64,000 bases of DNA from Datisca glomerata (taxonomy: Eukaryota; Streptophyta; Magnoliopsida; Cucurbitales; Datiscaceae), in NCBI GenBank assembly GCA_003255025.1, contig QANY01000225.1, positions 222,067 to 286,066 on the forward strand, in the 5' to 3' direction. Below are positions 33,160-44,825 of the stretch, piece after piece (the first letter of the stretch is position 1; the number at the start of each line of letters is the position of its first letter). The notes under the pieces were generated by a model that did no database searches, was not told the DNA's origin, and saw nothing but the letters and a program-made list of their open reading frames with translations. The translations under genes and the position numbers were made by a program.

Positions 33160-33990
33160 GAAAAATATATTCCTACAAAATCTAGACCTAGTAAAATGAA
33201 AAAGGAATATTTTGAAATCTGTAAAACATAAATTGACTCTTTACTAGAGAAAAACTCATTAGACCTAGCAAGTCTCCTTGGAGTTGTATAATATTTTATG
33301 TGTACAAGAATGCTGAAATTGAACGAGGACAATCTCGTTTAGTCATCAATTACAAACCGTTTAATGATGCCCTCCAGTGGATTATGTATCATATCCCGAA
33401 CAAAAAGAATTTTTTAGATCGCTTAAACAATTCAGTAATTTTTTCTAAATTTGATTTAAAGTCAGGATTTTGGCAAATTCAAATTGCTGAGAAGCATAGA
33501 TATAAAACAACATTTACTGTTCCCTTTAGTCACTATGAGTGGAACATTTTACCATTCGGTGTTAAGAATGTACCTTCAGAATTTCAACATATTATGAATG
33601 ATATTTTTAATCCGTATACAGAATTTATTATCTACTATATTGATGAAGTTTTAATTTTCTCATCATCCATAGATAAGCATGTTAAACATCTGCATATATT
33701 TAAGCATGTGATAATCAGAAATAGTTTAGTTTTATCGGCATCCAAGCTGAAACTATTTCAAATAGAAGTTAGATTTTTAGGACATAATATTTCTAACGGA
33801 ACTATTATTTCTATAAATAGAAGCATAGAGTTTGCATCTAAATTTTCGGATGAAATTAAAGATAACACTCAATTACAGATATTCTTAGGGAGTCTTAATT
33901 ACATTAGAGGCTTTTATCCGAAGTGTGCCCAGGATAGTTCTATTCTTTACAGTAGACTCAAGAAGAATCCTTTCTCCTTGGACAACTGAA
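33160..33990 (+). pseudogene. Reverse transcriptase domain of the pararetrovirus (broken)
   Basis: A 229-residue open stretch (33300-33989) covers most of the RT: RLVINYKPFND, FSKFDLKSGFWQI, ILPFGVKNVPSEFQ and the catalytic region YIDE (about 33641-33652), where the family has YIDD. The N-terminal fingers (33160-33297) are in another frame with stops. Downstream, FLGHNISNG and LGSLNYIRGFYP connection motifs are clear. The Asp-to-Glu change together with upstream breaks indicates loss of function. Confidence 0.85.
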
Positions 33991-34040
33991 CATACTTTAG
34001 CAGTAAGAAAATAAAGCAGAACATACAACAATTACATTGC

Positions 34041-34450
34041 TTGTCTTTACCTAACCCTTTATGGCAAAAAGTTGTTGAAACAGAAGCCTCAAATCTAGGT
34101 TATGGTGGGATTTTTAAACAAGTGAATCCTAGTAACCAGAGAGAAGAACTCCTTAGATTTACTTCTGGAGTTTGGAAAGGACCAGCACTAAATTATCCCA
34201 CAGTTAAACAGAAATGTTTAGCCATTGTTAAATGTGTGCTAAAGTTTCAGGATGATTTAGTAAACCAACATTTTCTTATTAGAGTTGGCTGCTTTGCAGC
34301 TAAACAAATTTTTAAGAAAAATGTACAGAATCTTACTTCTAAGCAAATTTTTGCCTCTTGGCAAAATCTTTTTATCAGTATTTGATTTTGATATTGAACA
34401 TATCAAAAGTGAACATAATTCTTTACCCGATTTTCTAACCTGTGCTAACT
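34041..34450 (+). pseudogene. RNase H domain of the pararetrovirus (broken)
   Basis: An open stretch at 34041-34385 contains ETEASNLGYGGI, where the first catalytic Asp is expected (Glu-Ala-Ser here), then NYPTVKQKCLAIV with the usual Glu position changed to Gln/Lys. A short C-terminal 'NSLPDFLT' motif lies just beyond in another frame (about 34418-34442). It follows RT in the normal order. Confidence 0.75.
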
Positions 34451-34480
34451 GAAGGAATACTTTGATCCATGTTGATTCTC

Positions 34481-35509
34481 ATTACATACTTAGTACAGCT
34501 CAAGTCGCATCTGGGCTAGGTCCGCTGAGCAGGAATTGCGTTAGGACCGTTAACCCCTGTAAAACGTTGACAGTTTGACTAACTATGTGTTATGTATTTG
34601 CCTAAGTCATGAATGTTAATCAGTATATATCTGGTTGTTGACCATGTATTCGAGTGCAGTGGATTATATATATATATATATATATATANTTGTAATTTTA
34701 ATTTGTTAGCTTTTAATAGCGATATTATAACCCGTGTTAAGAGCGAATCTTTAAATTGAACCAAAGTAACAACAAAGAGAAACAGATGGACCCATGAAAC
34801 TTCCAACTTTGATTTAAAGAGGCATATAAAAATCTTTCACGTGCATTTGGTAATTTGAATATTTGACTTGAAAACGTGAGGCAGCAAATGCTGGTTTTTA
34901 CCTTCCACCTTCTTTCCTTTTAGCTCCATGTTCGCTCCACTATGAGACCTTAAATCAACTCTCGTAATTTTTTGGAGAAAAACACTTGGGAAAAAGTATT
35001 ATTTTTCTTATCATAAGATTAATGCTTGTCACTTTAATTTTATTTTCGTAGAAACTAAATACTAAAAAATGGTTTTATTTCTTTATTAGGCTTTCAAAAT
35101 AATATCATTATTAATTGACACTATATTTAGTGGCTTTGACCACATAATTCACGCATTCAAAATTTATATTTTAGCGTGGAAAATCTTTCTTTTCTTAATT
35201 TTTTCTGTGCAATTCGTTATATGTATATATGTAGGGATCTTTTTTAGTACCGGCCCTAGCGAGGTACTTACAACACATTTGTTATACATTCAACACATTT
35301 AAGATACATGTAGTAGTGTACCGGCCCAGTACCATTTTTTTCATAAATGTAGTTGTAAAAAATTATATGTATGTATGTATATTTACCATGATTCACACTT
35401 CAAGTGAGGCTATATACACTATGGCATTAACAATATCGTTATGCCTCGTAACTTTTTTTAACTTAAGGAATTGAGAGATCAGATCGAAGTAGAATGGTCT
35501 ATCATTACC
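34481..35509. other. AT-rich spacer with (TA)n and an N
   Basis: No coding similarity. (TA)12 at 34665-34688 ends in an N (34689). At 35249-35335 the string 'gtaccggccc' occurs twice (35249 and 35318) around 'caacacatttgttatacattcaacacattt', itself a short direct repeat; this may be a small unclassified element. Confidence 0.5.
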
Positions 35510-35985
35510 CAAATTGCAATGTAAATCATGTTGCATGGAGTAAGTGAAGAAATCGACGCAGCAGAAATTATAGGATCTTGAATTATTTGAGAAATAACCT
35601 TATAAAGGAAAATTTTCTCACACCAAAAAAAGAATAAGAATATTAAGAGAGAGAGAATTCTCAAGAAACAAATTTTGAATTACTAATGTTTGCATTGAGT
35701 TAATTGATTTACAATTGGTCTCTATTTATAGGCTCTTGATTAGTTACAAAATTTAGCTAAATTTCTCTAAACCGAGAAATCAATAGAATATACCTCATAG
35801 ATTAAGCTTATCATTTCAGACTAAGTTTATCTAATCTAACAACCGCTCAAATCTGAACCGTCGGATGAAGCATGATGAAATCAATAGTTCGAATGGTTTT
35901 TCCGCTTGGCCACAGTGGCAATACATTCTTCCTACTTCTGATTGGCTTTTACTCATGGGGATTCTTAGCTGATTTTACCTATACA
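35510..35985 (-). repeat. Probable 3' LTR of element D
   Basis: On the minus strand TGTATAGG at 35985 follows an AGGGGCAAA polypurine-like tract (35986-35995). TATAAATA lies at 35730-35723 followed by a pyrimidine-rich leader. The far end is not defined because no second LTR is in the window; 35510 is an estimate. Confidence 0.45.
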
Positions 35986-36109
35986 TTTGCCCCTATTGCA
36001 TTTAATATCACGTAGCGAAATTAACTTGCAATATTTAAATTTTCTGCCATCATCATACATCATTAGTAGTGCCTCTTCTTTTATGCGCCATTTATGATTA
36101 TTTTTCTGA

Positions 36110-36370
36110 TATTCCTTTGTCATTTCATCTTCCTGTTCAGAAAATACATTACATGCGTCACCTAAGAGCAACTCTTCATTTTCCCGCTCAGAGAATGTAT
36201 TACACATGTCATTTTAGAGCGACTCTTCCTCTTCTTACTCAGAGGATGTCTCACATGCGCTATTGCGGAGCAACTTTTCACCTTCCCGTTCAGAGGATAT
36301 ATTACACGCGTCATTTTAGAGTGACTCTTCATTTCCTGCTCAGAGGACACATTACACGCGTCATTTCCTT
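36110..36370. repeat. ~60-bp tandem repeat of element D
   Basis: Four to five units with 'cgctcagag.a..tattaca', 'cgcgtcattttagagcgact' and 'cttc' recur between the LTR-like end and the opposite-strand ORF. Open frames across it are repetitive and not considered genes. Confidence 0.8.
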
Positions 36371-36608
36371 ACTTGTCAATAGTCGCGTCTTTTCATTTTT
36401 TGTCTCAGTCACTCGTCAGTTTAAACGATCATATTTCCATTATCTTTATCCTTCAATTATCCCTTACCAACAAACTATTCTTTACTTTTATTTGAAATCC
36501 CCCGCTTATATAAGGTCTCTTTCCCCATTTCTTGCTTTCACCTCCTAGTTTTTTATCTTGCAAGTTCCTGCCATCATCTTCTTCCGTCTTCTTTATTTTC
36601 TTTAACTA

Positions 36609-37793
36609 TGGATAAATAGAATCTTCTCGTACCCTTAGTGAGAAATTCATAGGAGTTCAACCTATTTATGGCCCGAACAGAGAGTCTTTTCCCTCAAACA
36701 TTTTATGTGTGTTAGGAAAGAGCGAATCCATAGGCATTTCATGTAATCCCCCTTACCAAATTACCCTTAGCCCTATCGGCATAGCCCTAGATCTCAAGCT
36801 TCCATTTTCTCCTTTGTTTTCCCATTTTTTTCACACAGTAGGTTTGGCTCCTTCTCAATTTACTTCTAGCTCTTATAGGATTCTCTCTAGGCGTAGATGC
36901 TTTAAATAGGAGATACCATTTTGGTTTAGGGTTAGATGAACTCTTCCAATGCTACATCGTCAAATTTCGAGTCGATATTTATTACCTTGCCCCTCATCCG
37001 TCTGAAAAGATAAGGAGTTTAATAACTCGGATCCCAAGAGGAGATAAGGGTTTGGAGAGGGGGATACGCTCTTAATCAGTGGGAACTGGAGCAGTGATGG
37101 CTGCTGGACAATTCTCAAGAAATGGGCAATTTTCAGTAAGTCGCCGGAGCTTCGGTTCTTGCCTTTGTTTCTATTTGTTTGCTTATTCATTCCCTTTATT
37201 TTTTACGAATGAGTTTTTTTTTCTACAACAAAGAAAAATTCGAAGCCCTATCTGTCCAAGGAATCAAAGGCAAGGCTCACTGATGCTTTCATCTTCAAGC
37301 ACAAGAGAGGGATTGGAAGGTACTCCTCGACTTCAACCCGTCTGTTGCTTCAGTTCCTGTTTCCACTTTGGGCTTGTCTTCATCTTCAACCCCAACTGCT
37401 GCCCCAGTGTTAGCATGCTCTTCATCAATTCCCACTCCCTCTTTTCGTTCAGACTCTAATCACTCTAGCTCCAGCTCTTTGGATCACCAAGAGTCATTCG
37501 ATCGGGTTACAACTAGTTTAATAATGGGTAAGAGATTGCGGAGCAAGTTTGTGGGTCCTGTAAAGAAGAGGACTCACACAGATACCTCCAGCTCTTCCCG
37601 TTTAGAGCTTGCTACTGTCGCTACTGCCACTACTGATCTCGCTCCCAATGAGATGGTTGCGAGGATCGAGGCTCCCCCAAGCTCTAAGTTTCCTCCTCCT
37701 CTAGTTCGCACGTCATCTTCTGTCGTGCCTGCTGCCACTACGGAAACTCCTACTTCGGGAATTATTGCTTCCTCTTGTATTTTTTGCCACTAG
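36609..37793 (+). pseudogene. Opposite-strand ORF of element D, gypsy-associated (Transposase_28-like) gene remnant
   Basis: On the + strand, against the direction of D's pol, the segment 36735-36910 encodes ALDLKLPFSPLFSHFFHTVG followed by LAPSQF. This resembles the '(L/F).F......GLAPSQL.PN.WR' signature of the 'putative gypsy type transposon' family (Pfam Transposase_28). A further piece (FQCYIVKF, YYLAPHP near 36945-36995) is in another frame. A Ser/Thr/Ala-rich tail (37368-37793) with a basic KRLRSKF patch ends at TAG next to the integrase remnant. A possible donor GTAAGT is at 37136. Assignment is by remembered signature only. Confidence 0.45.
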
Positions 37794-38271
37794 TATCCCT
37801 CATTCAGTAAATTGTTGGCTAGCGTTCTTCCACCAGAATGATTCCCACAGATTCCTTTGTGTACTTCGGTCACTACGTATTGCCCTTTCGTTGGGGAAAG
37901 GCATTTGAGGTATGGACCTGAGAATAATCTTCTACACAGCTCCCCTTGGATCATGGTATACTTAGCACTCTGCTGTTGGAGTTTCTGAGCTTCAATTATG
38001 TCGGCTGGGAGCTTCTGATTGAGTAGGTACTGCACTATATTTCTCCTCCAATCATTCACATTGTTTCCCACTGCAACTTTTGCACCAATATCTTTATGCT
38101 TAGCTCACTCAAATATTCCACCGTTACTGTTCTTCTAAATGGAATTTGGGCTGACGACCCCAAGCTGGTTAACGCATCCGCACTCAAATTTTCTACTCTG
38201 GGTATTTGTGTAATCTCATGGTCTTTGAATAGTTTATGCATTTCTTTTGCACTCTGCAAGTTTTCTGCCAT
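37790..38271 (-). pseudogene. Integrase N-terminus and linker of element D (broken)
   Basis: Minus-strand frames give the end of RNase H (VENLSADALTSLGSS near 38180) and the H2C2 region of integrase (EVHKGICGNHSGG near 37850). The frame ends at a stop at the Tyr-Trp position. Everything of the integrase after the first zinc-finger half is absent; the opposite-strand ORF region begins there. Confidence 0.7.
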
Positions 38272-38289
38272 TTGGTTGTCTTTCGCATT

Positions 38290-38787
38290 TTATTTTCCTG
38301 CGATTTGGTTAGCAACTAACATTGAATCACAAAAAATTCTTACTCTGGTTACCTTAAACTCAATCATGAGTCGTAGCCCAACCAAAAAAGCTTCATATTC
38401 TACTTCATTGTTTGACTCCAAGAAACCAAATGACAAAGCATGTTCGAAGGTTTCTCCATACGGAGTCTGAACTACCACTCCTGCTCCAGCTCCACGATAA
38501 TTAGGTGCCTCGTCTGCAAATAGATTCCAAGCACCTTCTTTTACGTTGTCATAAGTAAATTTCGCAATGAAGTTTGCTAGGACTTGGGCTTTTACGGTGG
38601 TACGAGGGGCATACCAGATGTCATATGCCCCAAGCTCTATTACCCACTTCGCAAGTCTCTCAGATATCTCAAGCGAGTACAATAAACTTTTTATTGGAAA
38701 TTCCATCAACACATTTATCATATGCTCTTGAAAATAATGTCTGATCTTTCTTGCAGTAGCCATCAATGTGACTGCCAACTTCTCCAT
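38290..38787 (-). pseudogene. RNase H region of element D
   Basis: A 165-residue open stretch contains the end of the RT-linked RNase H (LLYSLEISERLAKWVIEL) and the second, plant-type RNase H: GAGAGVVVQTPYGE, SNNEVEYEAFLVGL with the catalytic Glu, and RIFCDSMLVANQIAGK with the Asp. The usual first Asp is present at NLFADEA where D.AS is common. This supports Tat-lineage membership. Confidence 0.75.
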
Positions 38788-39148
38788 GCGTATCTAGCCT
38801 TCGCAACTGTAAAACTTTTGCTCACAAAGTAATTGGTTTTTGATACCCTTCTTTTGTTCTGACGAGTACTGCACTAACAGCAGTTTCTGACACTACGAGG
38901 TAAAGTAAGAGTTCTTCTCCTGGTAAGGGCTTTGACAGTATTGGTGGCGAAGTCAAATACTCATTAATTTTTGTATAAGGCATCTTCACACTCTTTATCC
39001 CACTGTTGTCTAGAATTCTTCTTCAATTTGGTGAAGAACGGACTACACTTATTTGTGGATCTGGATATAAATCTATTCAAAGCCGCCAACTTTCCTATCA
39101 AGCTTTGGATTTTTTTTTGTCTGTGGTGATTTCATGTCCATGATTTAT

Positions 39149-39967
39149 CTAATCTGGATTGACTTCGATTCCCCTACCATTCACTAGATGCCCTAGAAAT
39201 TTTCCCGCCACCACTCCAGAAGTGCGATTTTCTTGCTTCAACTTCATATTGCTTCTTCTCAAAGTAGAGAACGCTTCTTCCTGATTACGAATGTGATCTT
39301 CTCTTTTTTCTGCTTTGACGAGCATATCATCTACATACACTTCCATCGTCTTCTCAATTTTATTTTCAAAGACTTTATTAAGCAATCTTCGGTATGTTGC
39401 TCCTGCATTTTTCAGACCAAAAGGCATTATAATGCAGCAATATATTCCGAAATTAGGGATAAATGATGTTTTTTCCCGATCCGTAAGGAACATTTTCACC
39501 TGATTATACCTGGAATAAGCATCTATAAAACTTAAGAGCTCATGCCCGGAAGTGGCATCTACCATTTGATCGATTCTCGGCAACGGGTAATTGTCCTTTG
39601 GGCAAGCGTTATTTAGATTTATAAAATCCACACAAATTCTCCATTTTCCATTCTTTTTCTTTACCATCATAATGTTTCCGAGCCACTCTGAGTAACTGAC
39701 TTCTCTAATAAACTTAGCTTCGAGCAAATTTTCCACTTATTGTTTTATTGCCGCTTTCCTCTCGGGATCGAAAGATCATTTTTTGTGTTTAACAGGTTTA
39801 ACAAAAAGATCGACATTCAGTTTATGACAAATTATTGATTCGTCAATACCTGGAATTTCTGCGACGGTAGTGGCGAAAATATCCACGTTCTTTCTAAGGA
39901 ACTCTATGAGTTCTCCTTTTTCTATTTCAGATAGTCTCGCTCCCACTGTGTTTTTTTTCCTTCGCAC
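39149..39967 (-). pseudogene. Reverse transcriptase of element D (broken)
   Basis: The continuous minus-strand stretch 39736-39149 covers the RT core: KKKNGKWRICVDFINLN, CPKDNYPLPRIDQMVDAT, FIDAYSRYNQVKM, MPFGLKNAGATYRRL and YVDDMLVKA with both catalytic Asp residues, then GKFLGHLVNGRGIEVNPD. A stop near 39770 separates it from the lead-in at 39967-39776. Among all RTs here this and element C's are the least damaged. Confidence 0.85.
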
Positions 39968-40049
39968 AGGTCTACATATCTGGTCTTGCTTCCAAATTCA
40001 TATCTCGGGTTGCTCTCGCTCAGTTCTCCATATCTAATTGCTACTGCTC

Positions 40050-40560
40050 ATATTTTTCTTCTCCGCTCTCAAGAATAGGGACATTGTCCTTCTTTGTGGA
40101 GTCAAGTGCCGACACCGTACAACATCTAGCAGACGCTTGATCCCCAAATATGGTCTATACTCCTTTTGGCGATGGATATTTCAATGTCTGGTAGTAGGTC
40201 GACGGAATAGCTTTCGTCTTGTGAATCCAAGTTCTTCCAAGGATCGCATTATAGAGTGACCATGCCTCAATGACCATAAAATCAGTGATGTGGTTGAATG
40301 GGTCAGCCCGTATCAGGAGTGACAAAATTCCTTCAAAAATAGTTATTGCTCCATTGAGCCCTATGAGTTGTTATCTCGATCCATGTAGATTCGGTGCATT
40401 TATCGCCATCTTCTCAAGCGTTGAATGATGGAGTATATTCACAGCACTCCCATCATCAATCAGCACTCTCCGTAGTAAATAATTCCCAATTTGAATGGTT
40501 ATCACAAAAGTGTCATTATGTTCACCATGTTCGTTGCCTTTCATATCATTGACTTATTAT
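40050..40560 (-). pseudogene. Aspartic protease of element D (broken)
   Basis: The minus-strand reading gives FVITIQIGNYLLRRVLIDDG followed by SAVNIL (about 40515-40440), the retropepsin active site in D-D-G-S form, then RTWIHKTKAIPSTYYQTLKY (about 40220-40165). Stops near 40380 and 40140 break it. It ends at the junction with the candidate solo LTR. Confidence 0.75.
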
Positions 40561-40566
40561 TCATTA

Positions 40567-41385
40567 TGTAATACCCTTCCACAATTAGTATTGTGCATAA
40601 TTAGGTTAATTACCATCGACCTACTATTTATACACATATTGGTATCCTTAAGTTCCAAATTCATTCTACTAGTCAGTTATGATAATTTTCATACTTGATG
40701 TCTCAAGTAAAATTATCAAATTTCTAGTACTCCACCAGAGATATTAAACGCTTAGTTTATTGTGACACATTAATGAATTACCTAAGAGGTACTATGTCAC
40801 TTATTTAAAAGTGTCTATGGATTTTACTATTAAAAATCTATGAACTCACTATGTAATAACTCAATCATCCAACCTACGAAATATGTTGACTCATTTAGTC
40901 TCATTCTTAATGGATCAAAACTACCAAGTTGTTAAAATATGAGCTCATAACTCTCTCAAGATTGAGAGCACTCATAAAATAATAGCAATGAGTCATGATT
41001 TTTATGTGATAGTACTTTACTGAAATTTCAGACTCATTACTCATTAGTCCTTTCAATGTATTCTAAATAGATACTCTACCTAGTGACCAAGGTAAGTCAC
41101 TCTACATAATAGAGTTAATGTACTACAATTTTTTCTTAGTAAAGTGTCTAGTTTCATTAGACTGTGAAATTAATTATTTACAAGTCATAAAGAACTATTG
41201 GTTAAATACATTGTTTACATGAGTTAAAACTCCATAGGATACATAAACCAAGTACTATTATGTTTGTAGATCTTTTACAAGAATGTATTGCATATAATAT
41301 AAGAATAACTTTTTATTGTTAATCAAAATTAAATATTTTAATAAATGTAATAGAATTTCAGTGTTTTTAGAACATAATCCTAACA
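40567..41385 (-). repeat. Candidate solo LTR, minus strand
   Basis: On the minus strand the 819-base block starts TGTTAGGATTATG and ends GGGTATTACA, with the TG...CA form of LTRs and AT-rich non-coding content. No primer site or polypurine tract adjoins it and the flanking 5-mers (CATTA, GCAAG) do not match, so it may be a solo LTR that lost its duplication, or another kind of element. Confidence 0.35.
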
Positions 41386-42500
41386 GCAAGACCAATATCA
41401 ATCCTTTTTTTTACATTAAGATGGCAGCTGTGACTCAAAACGACATCTTCTTCAGTGAGAGGTGTGCTATTTGAAGAAAATTGTAGCAAGAAAAAGAAAA
41501 AAAAAGGTATAATAATCAAGAGAAAGAGGATTGTTGAATAATACGATTTGTATTCAATAAAATTGAGTTAATGTACAATATATTTAGACACCTTTAAATA
41601 TAAAGTATTGAGAAACTAACCACTAAAACGAATTAAAGACTAATTACAACGCAGACTAAGAACTAACTAACAAAAATTGACTAATACTGACATTAGTTAA
41701 TCATGCACACCGGAATGGAATCCCTAAAGTATGAAGTATGCATCTTCTTATAACATCACCGTTGTATGCCTGTTTTTACCAGAATAACTAAATTAGTATA
41801 ATGAAAGTTTTTGATGAATTTTCTTATTAATCTTGAATTTTAAGGTAAGTTTCTAATTATTCGTACTTTTCTACATACATACATGTGTTATGATAAACTA
41901 CATATGTACATGCATATATACGTATATACATACATATATACATACATCCATACATGTTTTATGACAAGCTAAACATTTCAAATTTAAGTTACAATAAATT
42001 AATTTGTATATTGTAAAATATGAAATTTATGAATATAAGAATAGTAATTATGGTAAGTTCTTATTAACTTTACATGACTTTAACCATAAATGTGACTAGC
42101 AAGGTGTATGAGGCGAAAAAAAGATATCAATAATGGTATACTAAAGAATGATATACGTTATAAGTGAAGGTCAGTTGAAAATCGGGTATATATTAATATG
42201 CATAAAATTTAGTGAATGTGATATGCCTACATACATATGTTATGATAAATCTTATAATTAAGTTGTGTATTATGTATTATCCATATTTAATTCAGATCGA
42301 TAACTTTTTCTTAAAGACAAAGAATTCAATTTTTCGACATACCCTTTCATTCTAAAGGCAATATATAAGGCAAAAAATTCATTTTTTTTTCTTTTTGCGA
42401 TTTAGATGGATGACTTGAAAGATAGTTTGACGTTCAATGCAATCTAGTCAACATATGAAACATTTTTTCCATGTTCGATTCAATTAACTCCTACTAACTG
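41386..42500. other. AT-rich spacer
   Basis: No gene seen. 41870-41960 is a degenerate (CATA)n-type microsatellite. Poly-A runs occur near 41490. Confidence 0.5.
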
Positions 42501-42506
42501 CTAATA

Positions 42507-43260
42507 TTATAAGTACTCAAATTTACTAATGCCCATTTGTAGAAATGAGGGGTATTTATGATCAGACTTGGGAGACAGATTGCTAAAGTCAGATGTTATG
42601 TGTGCATTAGCATCACTATCCATGAACCAGGCTGTGTCAACCACTAAAGAAGGAACTGCTATGTAGCTTGAAGGAAATTTTAAGGTCACTCCAAATGAGG
42701 AATTGAAACTTCAAGAGTGCTCTTGATTTGGTTGTTGAGGCTGAAAATCCTGGTCAAACCTAATGTAGCAACTGTAGGTAAAATGACATGGTTTCCTACA
42801 TATTTGACATGTTGGTCTGGAGTTGTTCCTGGTTCTTCCCTTGCCTCTCTACCTATAATTTGAGTTGTAGTTTCGAGCACCACTGGTTTAATGGTTTTGG
42901 GAGAGATTTTTGTCACTGTTTTTGTTAAAATGCGCAACATGATTGTTAATTTCAATTTGCATTGGACTGTAAAGTTGTTCAAGCCTCATCTCATGGCTCT
43001 AAATCATGAATTAAGCTTCTGGAAGAGTTACAACTTTTATATCTTGATATGCAAGATGAACAACTATTGGGTCATACTCACTGTCTAATCCTCCTAGGAT
43101 GTAGAGTAACAAGTCATCATCCTCAATAAGAATTGGTCACTAGCTAACAAGCTATTAGCCATGGATTTCATCTTTAAGATGTACTCATTGATGTTGGAGG
43201 CTCCCTTTTTTATGGTTCGGAGTCGATATCTTTATTGTGAAGTCCTAGCTTTGGGCTGGG
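42507..43260 (-). pseudogene. Ty1/copia gag-protease remnant
   Basis: Reading the minus strand, the Gag helical region shows DDDLLLYILGGLDSEYDPIV (about 43125-43065) and SHEMRLEQLYSP (about 43000-42965). A decayed zinc-knuckle region with 'CKLCGK'-type sequence gone follows. The protease start WFMDSDANAHITSD (about 42625-42585) corresponds to W(Y/F).DSGA..H, with Asp replacing Gly. RT and integrase are absent. It is an isolated old fragment on the minus strand. Confidence 0.75.
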
Positions 43261-44155
43261 AGGTAAAAATAGCTCTCCACACACTATGGGAGCTTTGACA
43301 TCTCACCGGCCAAACATGACCACAGTAATGGAGGACATCAATTAAAAAAGGTTTAAAGTTAAAAAGATTAAAGATTAAATCTTAAAAGAATAAAGGTAAA
43401 AAAAAATTTAGGCTATTTATAAAGTTAGTGAGATAGGACAAGTCAGTATTTTTAACATTGTCCCATGTCTTGTTCTGTCCAGCAACGGGCAAGTTTCATC
43501 TCATCTAAAGAGGGCTGAAAAACATATCACGTTCCACTCAGTTCAGGATGGTTTTGCGGGACGGGTTGAGATTTTAGGGACGGCTGCACACCCCTATCTC
43601 AATGTCCCGACTATTCATAGAACATGAGAAAAGTAAATAATTATCTGTTTTTAGAAAAAATCAAAGAATTTATTGAGAACTCTATTCGTCATTTGTTCTC
43701 TGATAGATATTGGTCAAAACTTCATCTTCATCTAAGTTTAATTTAGTTAACATAAAATATACAACCTTCAAGTATTTAACATTAAAAATATCAATTGCAA
43801 ACGTAATACTACTAAATTACGATAATATTTATCGGGTTATGTTTTTAGGAGTTGATAAATCCTTAGATCACAATACATCATTTTCACATGAGAGGATACA
43901 TAATTGTTGGCTTAAATTATCCAACGATTATGTTTGATTATTTGAAAACAATGAAGGAGGCAAGTGGGGATATAATGTCATCACCAAAATGATGTAAGCC
44001 TTAACCTAATCTGTAAGGCAACCACAAATTTCAATTGTACAGTGGTCCACTTGCCTACGTTATATACATGCCAAATATGTTCCAACAAAAACAACACCCC
44101 AATAAAGCCTATATATGATTGTCATTTGGTCTAGCTAAATTAAGGGTAAACCTAT
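43261..44155. other. Spacer, no gene recognised
   Basis: Mixed AT-rich sequence with a slightly GC-richer patch (43430-43605). Open frames such as 43710-43937 show no domain. Confidence 0.5.
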
Positions 44156-44191
44156 CCCCCCCCCCCCCCCCCCCCNCCCCCCCCCCCCCCC
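44156..44191. repeat. Poly-C run with an N
   Basis: Thirty-five C residues interrupted by one N at 44176. Its true length is unlikely to be reliable, and frames running through it (poly-Gly on the minus strand) are not real. Confidence 0.9.
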
Positions 44192-44820
44192 AGCTAGCTG
44201 TCCCAAGCTTTTGACACGTCTTCATCGACATTTGACCCAACGTTTTTCCATGAAAACCTAACCTTGAAAGCGAACACAGCCGAGAAAATTTTGACCACAA
44301 GCCGAGAAAGTTTTTCTTCTTACTCATTCTCTAACTTAATTTGTCTTCCCTCCACCCATTTGAGGAGCTGAAAATTAGGTTAACTAAATTTAGAATTCCC
44401 TTTAAAACAGTCCAATTTTGATATCTTCTCAGCTGTTAAGCAATTCGCCTTGCCGTGGCCTATGGCGCACGCAACCGCACAAGTTGTATTTTCAATTTCC
44501 CCAAACGACTGAGATTCAAAATAGTCTATAAAATTATTATTCTATAAAAATTATACGACACCAATTATATATACTTTTGTCTTTAAAGGAGAATTCTTGT
44601 TGTCCGTTGTTGTTCATGCGGAGTTTAAAACAAAAATAGTTTGTGAAACCTAACCCCGATTGAAAATGGATCAAAGAAAATTAAATTTTCTAGTCAGACA
44701 AACAGGAAAAAATGTGCCAATGACCTCAATACCTCTATCAGCCCAATCACGGGCAATGACACCAATAGAAGCAATTACTTTAAGGAAGAAACTAAAACCT
44801 GCATCACAGTTTAGCAAAAA
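44192..44820. other. Spacer, no gene recognised
   Basis: No coding similarity or repeat structure was found between the poly-C run and the RNase H-like scrap. Confidence 0.45.
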
Positions 44821-44825
44821 GTTCC

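Larger units (their letters stand above)
28933..34480 (+). mobile_element. Endogenous pararetrovirus (Caulimoviridae, petuvirus/florendovirus-like), decayed
   Basis: Order on the + strand: tRNA-iMet-type primer site, movement protein, linker, coat protein with a CCHC knuckle, aspartic protease, reverse transcriptase, RNase H, with no integrase and no LTRs. This fits Caulimoviridae and excludes Ty3/gypsy. A single-polyprotein layout with movement protein first resembles petuviruses and florendoviruses. Many stops and frameshifts interrupt each domain, so the copy is a fossil insertion. Exact edges are not defined: the left is set at the primer site and the right just past RNase H. Confidence 0.85.
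35510..40566 (-). mobile_element. Element D: truncated Tat-type Ty3/gypsy element, minus strand
   Basis: On the minus strand, from high to low coordinates: protease (40500-40060), RT (39967-39149), RNase H remnants (39000-38800), second RNase H (38787-38290), integrase N-terminus (38070-37795), an opposite-strand ORF region (37793-36610), a tandem array (36370-36110) and an LTR-like end (35985-35510). gag and the 5' LTR are missing at the high side, where a candidate solo LTR begins at 40567. The dual RNase H and the extra ORF place it near Tat/Retand elements. Confidence 0.75.

Noticed and set aside
28933..34480. Calling this region a Ty1/copia element because of the TGGTATCA-type primer site
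   Set aside because: There are no LTRs or integrase, RT precedes RNase H with caulimovirid motifs, and a movement-protein domain comes first.
44109..44327. Minus-strand frame with poly-Gly
   Set aside because: Runs through the poly-C tract that contains an N.
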